From Betaproteobacteria bacterium (GTDB lineage Bacteria; Pseudomonadota; Gammaproteobacteria; Burkholderiales; Casimicrobiaceae): a stretch of DNA of 64,000 nucleotides. This document shows, piece after piece, positions 58,539 through 64,000 of this stretch. The notes below the pieces were generated by a model. That model was not told where the DNA came from and made no database searches. It worked only from the letters and a program-made list of their open reading frames with translations. The stretch covers positions 1 through 64,000 of the forward strand of contig JADKEV010000015.1 in the NCBI GenBank assembly GCA_016717855.1. The letters run 5' to 3'. The position numbers and the translations under genes are program-made. The stretch's first letter is position 1. Each line of letters starts with the position of its first letter.

Positions 58539-60686
58539 ATGTCCGTTGCCCCTGCGATGAGCCCCGATTCCCCGAACGTCCATGTCGACTCCGAACGGCG
58601 CGCCGTCCGGGGCGCCTGCCCGCATGACTGCCCCGACACCTGCGCATTGGTGACGACAGTCGAGAACGGCGTCGCGATCCGGATCCAGGGCGCGGCCGGC
58701 CACGCGCCGACCAACGGCGTGCTGTGCACGAAGGTGGCGAAGTACCTCGACCGGACGTACTCCCCGGATCGCCTGCGCTATCCGCAGAAGCGGGTCGGCC
58801 GGAAAGGCGAAGGGCGGTTCGAGCGCATCGGCTGGGACGAGGCGCTCGACACGATCGCCGCGAAGCTCAAAGCCATTGCCGCCGACGATCCGCAGGCCAT
58901 CCTGCCCTACAGTTATGCGGGCACCATGGGTCAGGTGCAGGGCTCGTCCATGGACCGGCGCTTCTTCCACAAGCTGGGCGCGTCGCTGCTCGACCGGACG
59001 ATCTGCTCGATGGCCGGCAAGGTCGGGCTCTCCTACACGCTCGGCGCCTCGCTGGGGATGGACATGGAGCGCTTCGTCGATTCGAAGCTGATCCTGCTTT
59101 GGGGCACCAATCCGGTCACCTCCAGCGTCCATCTGTGGGGGCGCGTGGTCGAGGCCCGGCGGCGCGGCGCGAAAGTGATCGCGATCGACCCGTACCGCAG
59201 CCTCTCGGCGGCGAAGTGCGACCAGCACATCGCGCTGCTGCCCGGCACCGACGGCGCGTTGGCGCTGGGGCTGATGCACGTGCTGATCGCCGAAGACCTG
59301 CTAGACCGCGACTACATCGAGCGGTACACGCTGGGCTTCGACGGCCTGGCCACACGCGTTGCCGAGTACGCACCCGAGCGCGTGGCGGCGATCTGCGGCA
59401 TCGATGCGGCAACCATCGTCGCCCTCGCCCGCGAGTACGGGACGATCAAGCCCGCGGCGATCCGGGTCAACTACGGGATGCAGCGCACCGCCGGCGGCGG
59501 GATGGCGATGCGCACCATCGCCTGCCTGCCGGCGCTCACCGGCGCCTGGCGCGATTCCGCAGGCGGCCTGCTGCTCTCCTCGGGGGGCACCTACCCGATA
59601 GCCCGCGCCGCGCTGGAGCGCACCGACCTGATTCCCGCCGGGACGCGCACCATCAACATGAGCACCATCGGCGACGCGCTGACGACGATGACCGAGCCGC
59701 CAATCAAGGCGATCGTGGTCTACAACACGAATCCCGTCGCGGTGGCGCCCGAATCGGAGAAGGTGATCGCCGGCTTCGCGCGCGAGGACCTGTTCACCGT
59801 CGTCCTCGAACACTTCCAGACCGACACCGCCGACTACGCGGACATCCTGCTGCCGGCGACGACGCAGCTCGAGCACTTCGACATCCATGCGTCGTACGGG
59901 CATCTGTACTGGATGATCAACAACCCGGCCATCGCGCCGCTGGGCGAGGCGAAGCCGAACAGCGAGGTGTTCCGGCAGCTCGCCGTCCGGATGGGCTTCG
60001 ACGATCCGTGTTTCAGGGACAGCGACGAGGCGCTCGCGCAAAGTGCGCTGGCGGCGCATCCGGACAATGCCGGGATCAGCGTCGAAGCGCTCAAGGAACA
60101 AGGCTGGCAGCGCCTCGCCGTGCCCGAGTCCTACGCGCCGTTCGCGCAGGGCAACTTCCCCACGCCCTCGGGCAAGTGCGAATTCTTCAGCATGCGACTG
60201 CAGAAGCTGGGCTTCGATCCGCTGCCGGCCTACCATCCGCCGCGCGAATCGGCGGCGACGGCGCCGGCGCTCGCGCGACGCTATCCGCTGGCCTTCATCT
60301 CGCCGCCGACGCGCAATTTCCTCAACAGCAGCTTCGGCAACGTCGCCGTGCTGCAGGCGCTGGAGACCGCGCAGCGGGTCGAACTGCATCCCGACGACGC
60401 GGCCGCGCGCGGCATCGCCGACGGCGACGCGGTGCGCGTGCACAACGACCGCGGCGAATTCACCGCCACCGCGCGCATCACCGGCAACGTGCGGCCGGGC
60501 TTGTGCGTCGCGCTGGGCATCTGGTGGCACAAGGACACGGCGGGCGGCCGCAACATCAATGCGGTGACGTCACAGGCGCTGACCGACTTCGGGGCGGGGC
60601 CGACGTTCTACGATTGCCTGGTCGAAGTGGGCAAGTGCGACGCGGCAGCAGTCCGTCAACCCAGCCTGCACGACGAGACCCGTTGA
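58539..60686 (+). CDS. Molybdopterin (MGD) oxidoreductase
   Basis: 715 residues from ATG 58539; ATG 58557 is an alternative. The N-terminal [4Fe-4S] site is CPHDCPDTC plus GVLCTK (Cys27, 31, 35 and 63), the FDH/nitrate-reductase pattern. LLWGTNPVTSSVHLWGRVVE, AKVIAIDPYRSLSAAKCD and VVYNTNPVAVAPESEKV are cofactor-binding blocks, and the C-terminal molydopterin dinucleotide-binding domain begins near LAFISPPTRNFLNSSF. There is no Tat signal and the Ser/Cys/Sec ligand is not evident to me, so it is cytoplasmic and its substrate unknown. No electron-transfer subunit is adjacent. Confidence 0.9.
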   Translation: MSVAPAMSPDSPNVHVDSERRAVRGACPHDCPDTCALVTTVENGVAIRIQGAAGHAPTNGVLCTKVAKYLDRTYSPDRLRYPQKRVGRKGEGRFERIGWDEALDTIAAKLKAIAADDPQAILPYSYAGTMGQVQGSSMDRRFFHKLGASLLDRTICSMAGKVGLSYTLGASLGMDMERFVDSKLILLWGTNPVTSSVHLWGRVVEARRRGAKVIAIDPYRSLSAAKCDQHIALLPGTDGALALGLMHVLIAEDLLDRDYIERYTLGFDGLATRVAEYAPERVAAICGIDAATIVALAREYGTIKPAAIRVNYGMQRTAGGGMAMRTIACLPALTGAWRDSAGGLLLSSGGTYPIARAALERTDLIPAGTRTINMSTIGDALTTMTEPPIKAIVVYNTNPVAVAPESEKVIAGFAREDLFTVVLEHFQTDTADYADILLPATTQLEHFDIHASYGHLYWMINNPAIAPLGEAKPNSEVFRQLAVRMGFDDPCFRDSDEALAQSALAAHPDNAGISVEALKEQGWQRLAVPESYAPFAQGNFPTPSGKCEFFSMRLQKLGFDPLPAYHPPRESAATAPALARRYPLAFISPPTRNFLNSSFGNVAVLQALETAQRVELHPDDAAARGIADGDAVRVHNDRGEFTATARITGNVRPGLCVALGIWWHKDTAGGRNINAVTSQALTDFGAGPTFYDCLVEVGKCDAAAVRQPSLHDETR

Positions 60687-60712
60687 ATCAACCTCCCTAC
60701 CTCCGTGGCCAC

Positions 60713-60775
60713 CGTAGGATGGGTGGAGCGAAGCGATACCCATCAGATTCGTGGAGCGCAGCGATACGAATCATC
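60713..60775. repeat. 32-bp hairpin repeat plus a compensating variant
   Basis: The standard copy is 60713-60744 (arms GATGGGT, ACCCATC). Next to it at about 60746-60772 is a second unit with the same GGAGCGCAGCGAT loop but arms GATTCGT and ACGAATC. Both arms changed together, so base-pairing is kept. It lies between the oxidoreductase and the CnbZ-like gene. A GCCTGACCCC fragment of the other repeat family follows at 60799. Confidence 0.82.
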
Positions 60776-60828
60776 CCGGGGCAGCACGAATATTCGAGCC
60801 TGACCCCTTTTTTCTGAAGGAATTTCCC

Positions 60829-61590
60829 ATGTCCGATGTCCCCGTTTTCCAGCCCGGCGGCTACCGCTACATCAAGGCGGTGTTCCAGTACTCCGGCGGC
60901 GTCGCCGCCCTGCCCGGCTACGAAGTCGAGCGCGCGCGCTTCATGCAACCGCTGCCCATGACCGAGGCGTTCGCCGCCGTCGAGGCGCACTTGAAGTCGC
61001 TGGGCCGGCCGACCGCGGCGTTCGCGGCCTGCGAACTGCGTTCGCCCGCGCCGTTCACCGACCAGGGCTTCTTCGAGTTCAACAAGATCTACGTGAGCAC
61101 GCTCGCGCGCTGGGGCATCTACACCGAAGGCGATCCCCTGCTCAACCCGGTCGCGCGCACCAACGTCTGCCCGATGTACGACAAGCCCGCCGGACCGTCG
61201 CTGTACGCCTTTTCGTACACGGTGCCCGCGCCGGGTTCGAAGCGCGGCACCTTCGTCATCGCAGGCGGCGGCGACGCCAGGGAGAGCGGACCCTCGTATC
61301 GCGAGCGCATCGTGCGCGTGGGCGACACGTCGCCGGAAGGACTGCGCGAAAAAGCGTCATTCGTGATCGCCGAGATGGAGCGGCGGATGAGCCTGCTCGG
61401 GTTCGGCTGGAAGGATGCGGTGACCACGCAGATCTACACGGTGCAGAACGTGGGGCACCTGATCGGCGAACTGCTTGCGGCGCGCGGGGCGGCCGAGGGC
61501 GGCGTGGTCTGGTACTACGCGCGGCCGCCGGTCGTCGACCTTGAGTTCGAGATGGACGTGCGCGGGGCGGCGCGGGAGATCGTCCTGTAG
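60829..61590 (+). CDS. CnbZ-like protein (2-amino-5-chloromuconate deaminase family / RidA-like)
   Basis: 253 residues from ATG 60829, with AAGG upstream. FQPGGYRYIKAVFQYSGGVA, VEAHLKSLGRPTAAFAACEL, RSPAPFTDQGFFEFNKIYVS, NPVARTNVCPMYDKPAGPSL and EMERRMSLLGFGWKDAVTTQ match, from memory, the family named after CnbZ of chloronitrobenzene degradation. Most members are uncharacterised and may be RidA-fold deaminases. It sits with a PrpF-type isomerase and an acyl-CoA dehydrogenase (opposite strand), so a role in acid or amino-acid breakdown is reasonable. Exact substrate unknown. Confidence 0.72.
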   Translation: MSDVPVFQPGGYRYIKAVFQYSGGVAALPGYEVERARFMQPLPMTEAFAAVEAHLKSLGRPTAAFAACELRSPAPFTDQGFFEFNKIYVSTLARWGIYTEGDPLLNPVARTNVCPMYDKPAGPSLYAFSYTVPAPGSKRGTFVIAGGGDARESGPSYRERIVRVGDTSPEGLREKASFVIAEMERRMSLLGFGWKDAVTTQIYTVQNVGHLIGELLAARGAAEGGVVWYYARPPVVDLEFEMDVRGAAREIVL

Positions 61591-61654
61591 CGGTGTGGCA
61601 AACGCATCTTCGACCCATGATGACGAGGGTAATGGTCGAAGAGCTGGCCCGGAG

Positions 61655-62854
61655 TCAGGCCGTCTGCTCCACCCCACTGCGGCTCTGCGCTGCGTGCGAT
61701 TCGCACTGGACCGACTCCAGCAGCCGCGACTTGCGCACGTAGGCCCAGCCTTCCATGATGCGCCGCGCGGTGCGCGAGAACAGGACCTCGTTCACCGTCC
61801 AGCGGCCATCCTGCTTCGTGACGTCGGCGATGATGGGCAGCATGCCGCTGGGATGCCCGATGCGCAGCGGCGCCTGCGGGTCGACCGCCGGGCATTGCGC
61901 GTGGACCACGCTGCCTTCGATGCGCGCGGCCACGCCGAGGCAGGTCGCGCCTGTGCCCGCGTACGCCTTGTGCATGACGCGTTCGACGAACAGCCGCGCG
62001 ACGAGATCGGCCGCCCTGGCCGGCAATGGTTGTCCGGTCAGGTAATTCGTCGAGTCCTGCGGCGGTCCCACGATCACCTGGAACGGCAACAGATAGCTCT
62101 TGATGCCGGCCAGCTTCGCGCTCTCCGCGCGGATCTCCTCGAGCGCGTCGAGGATGCGCTCGGGGATCGCGCCGGGCTGCTCGGCACCGGTCAGGCCAAG
62201 GCTCTCGGCCGCGATGAACACGCAGGGGTTGGCGACGTCCACGATCGTCACGTCCAGCGCGTGACCGAGGATCTTGCTGTCGATGCGATCGCGCACGTTG
62301 CCGGTGGGCAGCACCTTGCCGGTGACGGCGCCCGCGGTGTCGGAAAAGTCGAGGTCGATCTGGGCGCCGGTCCCGGGCACGCCGTCGATGGCGAAGTCGC
62401 CCTCCACGCGCGGGATGCCGTTCTGGACAGGCACCGTGACTTTCAGGATCTTTCCGGTGTTGGTGTTGTGCACGCGCACGACCGTCGCCGGCGCGTGGAC
62501 CCGCACAAAACCCTCCTCGACCGCGTACAGGCCCGCGGCGGACGTGATGTTGCCGCAGGCGATGTCGTAGCTGACCACCGGGTTTTCGACGCTGACCTGC
62601 ACGAACGTGTAGTCGATATCCGCGTCCGGGCGCGATGGCGGGCCCATGATCGCGCACTTGCTGGTCAGGTAGTCCGAGCCGCCGAGGCCGTCGATCTGCC
62701 GCTTGTCCGGGCTGCCGAACAGTGCGAGCAGGAAGCGGGTCCGGGTCGGCATGTCCGCCGGGACATGATTCTCGTTGAGGAACACCGCCTTGCTCGATCC
62801 CCCGCGCATGAGCACGGTGTGCACCCGGATCTGTTCGTTCGCGCTTTCGTTCAT
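61655..62854 (-). CDS. PrpF/GalD-family isomerase (4-oxalomesaconate tautomerase-like)
   Basis: 399 residues from ATG 62854. VHTVLMRGGSSKAVFLNENH, KRQIDGLGGSDYLTSKCAIM, SYDIACGNITSAAGLYAVEE, VRVHNTNTGKIL and VDVANPCVFIAAESLGL are the PrpF/DUF453 blocks, with the Ser/Cys pair of the DAP-epimerase-like fold. The family interconverts double-bond isomers of tricarboxylic acids, such as aconitate and oxalomesaconate. Its start overlaps the stop of the acyl-CoA dehydrogenase (ATGA), so the two are co-transcribed. Confidence 0.88.
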   Translation of the reverse strand: MNESANEQIRVHTVLMRGGSSKAVFLNENHVPADMPTRTRFLLALFGSPDKRQIDGLGGSDYLTSKCAIMGPPSRPDADIDYTFVQVSVENPVVSYDIACGNITSAAGLYAVEEGFVRVHAPATVVRVHNTNTGKILKVTVPVQNGIPRVEGDFAIDGVPGTGAQIDLDFSDTAGAVTGKVLPTGNVRDRIDSKILGHALDVTIVDVANPCVFIAAESLGLTGAEQPGAIPERILDALEEIRAESAKLAGIKSYLLPFQVIVGPPQDSTNYLTGQPLPARAADLVARLFVERVMHKAYAGTGATCLGVAARIEGSVVHAQCPAVDPQAPLRIGHPSGMLPIIADVTKQDGRWTVNEVLFSRTARRIMEGWAYVRKSRLLESVQCESHAAQSRSGVEQTA

Positions 62855-64000
62855 GGTGTCGACTCCTTGTTTGCGGTGAGCGGCCCGGCCCGGGCCTGGT
62901 CCGGTTGGCGGCGGTAGCCGAGCTCCCACTCGCCGATGATCTGTTGGTGCATTTCGTTGGCGCCATCGTAGATCTGCATGACCTTGGCGTCGCGGAAGTA
63001 GCGGCCGACCTTGTATTCCTCGGCGACGCCGTACGCCCCGTGTATCTGGTACGCGTCCTGCGCGCACTGCATCAGCGTGTCGGTCGTGTGCAGCTTGGCG
63101 ATCGACGCCTCCTTCTGCGCGCGCTCCGCGCCCTGGTCGAGCAGCCAGGCGAGGCGGCGCACCAGCAGGCGGGAGGTTTCCAGTCCGACGCGCATGTTCG
63201 CGATTTTCGCCTGCACGAGCTCGTAGCGGCCGATCGGCTGGCCGAACACCTCGCGCTGCTGCGCGTAACTGACCGCAGCGTCGAGGCAGGCGCGGATCTG
63301 TCCGGTGGCGCGCGCCGAGCATGCCAGGCGCCCGATCTCCGTGCCGCACATCAGCGACTTGTAGCCCTGGCCTTCGGGCAGCAGCCGGTTCCCGGCCGGC
63401 ACGCGCAAGTCCTCGAAGAACAGCTGCGCGGTATCCTGCCCGCGCGATCCGGTCTTGTTCCTGATCGGCGTGATCGCCAGCCCGGGCGTGCCGGCGTCGA
63501 CGATGAAGGCGCAGATGCCGCGCATGCCGAGGCTCTTGTCGAGCGTGCCATAGGTCAGGAAGAAGTCGGCGTTGCCGGCGTTGCTGATCCAGGTCTTGGT
63601 GCCGTTGAGCACGTAGTGGCCGCCGTCGCGCCGCACGGTAGTCTCCAGCCGCCGGACGATGTCGGTGCCCGAGTGCGGCTCGGTCACCGCGTGCGCGCCG
63701 AAGATCTTGCCCTGGCACAGCGGCGTCAGGTAGCGCTGCTTCTGTTCGTCGCTGCCGTAGAGCAGGATCGGGCGACCCAGCGAGCAGCTCGGCCAGCCGG
63801 CGATCACCGCGGCCGTGATGTCCACGTAGGCGATCTCCTCGAGCAGCAGCGAGAGCGTCACGTGATCGAGCCCGAGTCCGCCGTACTCTTCGGGAATCGT
63901 GCCGCCGAGCAGGCCCAGCTTGCCCATCCGGGCGGCAAGTTCGCGCGGAAAGCGCTCGTCGCGTTCGAACTGCTCGACGTGCGGCGCGATCTCGTTCTTC
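62851..64000 (-). CDS. Acyl-CoA dehydrogenase (5' end outside window)
   Basis: The frame runs from the window edge to TGA at 62851-62853, at least 382 residues. GLLGGTIPEEYGGLGLDHVT, AVTEPHSGTDIVRRLETTVR, GHYVLNGTKTWISNAGNADF and YGVAEEYKVGRYFRDAKVMQ, IYDGANEMHQQIIG are the standard acyl-CoA dehydrogenase blocks, the last with the catalytic-base region near YDGA/E. It is an FAD enzyme that makes 2-enoyl-CoA. The ATGA overlap with the PrpF-type gene suggests that both serve one catabolic route. Chain-length preference cannot be told. Confidence 0.92.
   Translation of the reverse strand, partial: KNEIAPHVEQFERDERFPRELAARMGKLGLLGGTIPEEYGGLGLDHVTLSLLLEEIAYVDITAAVIAGWPSCSLGRPILLYGSDEQKQRYLTPLCQGKIFGAHAVTEPHSGTDIVRRLETTVRRDGGHYVLNGTKTWISNAGNADFFLTYGTLDKSLGMRGICAFIVDAGTPGLAITPIRNKTGSRGQDTAQLFFEDLRVPAGNRLLPEGQGYKSLMCGTEIGRLACSARATGQIRACLDAAVSYAQQREVFGQPIGRYELVQAKIANMRVGLETSRLLVRRLAWLLDQGAERAQKEASIAKLHTTDTLMQCAQDAYQIHGAYGVAEEYKVGRYFRDAKVMQIYDGANEMHQQIIGEWELGYRRQPDQARAGPLTANKESTP

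Noticed and set aside
1..64000. tRNA, rRNA or riboswitch genes
   Set aside because: I looked for conserved tRNA T-loops and known riboswitch cores by eye and found none; a covariance-model scan would be decisive.

Overview
The window looks like a chromosomal segment of a GC-rich betaproteobacterium. The evidence is a complete F-type ATP synthase operon in the order atpI-B-E-F-H-A-G-D-C, a nearby glmU-glmS pair, a TrxC-type thioredoxin, and secreted proteins carrying IPTL-CTERM-like and dockerin-like signals. I cannot name the genus. No rRNA, tRNA, CRISPR array or phage was seen. Five conserved genes carry single-base frameshifts, which suggests some base-level error in the sequence.

Layout. 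1-2.1 kb: the end of a surface-fibre-like protein and two secreted Lcl/DUF1566 proteins. 2.4-3.0 kb: a higBA toxin-antitoxin pair. 3.2-6.6 kb: glmU-glmS (UDP-GlcNAc synthesis). 6.8-11.3 kb: a phosphonate/phosphite-type importer with two tandem binding proteins (phnD-phnD-phnC-phnE-phnE), then an orphan ParA-like ATPase. 12.4-15.4 kb: glpD, a LOG-family protein and a HAD phosphatase in one overlapping run. 15.4-22.6 kb: the atp operon behind a good sigma70 promoter. 22.8-26.5 kb: trxC, two 2-oxoglutarate oxygenases, a small Cys/His/Asp protein, a Tat-exported protein and a phosphoribosyltransferase. 26.7-37.0 kb: DUF6916, GNAT and three tail-collar proteins beside a 2604-residue Ig-like/beta-helix surface protein. 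37.4-39.9 kb: a DSD1-type PLP enzyme, a MoaD-like protein and a BNR-repeat protein. 40.1-49.1 kb: an accessory block with two SARP-like BTAD regulators, two paralogous 70-75 residue proteins, a delta-60/DUF5648 secreted protein and a mazEF cassette. 49.5-58.4 kb: a TPR protein, an ABC importer operon with its own acyl-CoA ligase, and an SBBP-repeat secreted protein. 58.5-64 kb: a molybdopterin oxidoreductase, a CnbZ-like protein, a PrpF-type isomerase and an acyl-CoA dehydrogenase running off the edge.

The most interesting signal is regulatory. Three minus-strand promoters (40304-40347, 45245-45288, 58403-58446) share one architecture: two direct GTAAG repeats 11 bp apart, exactly 21 bp of unconserved sequence, then TATCGT. 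Two precede the paralogous small proteins, which would be translated from (near) leaderless mRNAs; the third precedes the SBBP-repeat protein. Direct repeats on an 11-bp period are how SARP/OmpR-type winged helices bind, and two SARP-like BTAD regulators sit among these promoters. I infer an undescribed regulon controlling secreted repeat proteins.

The second signal is repeats. Inverted copies of a unit with core CGGGGTCAGAGT bound the mazEF cassette (about 860 bp) and a separate empty element of about 140 bp. The mazEF copy supplies the stop codon of the second BTAD gene. A different 32-bp hairpin family is scattered between genes, including two copies inside the atp operon, and one adjacent unit has both arms changed in a compensating way.
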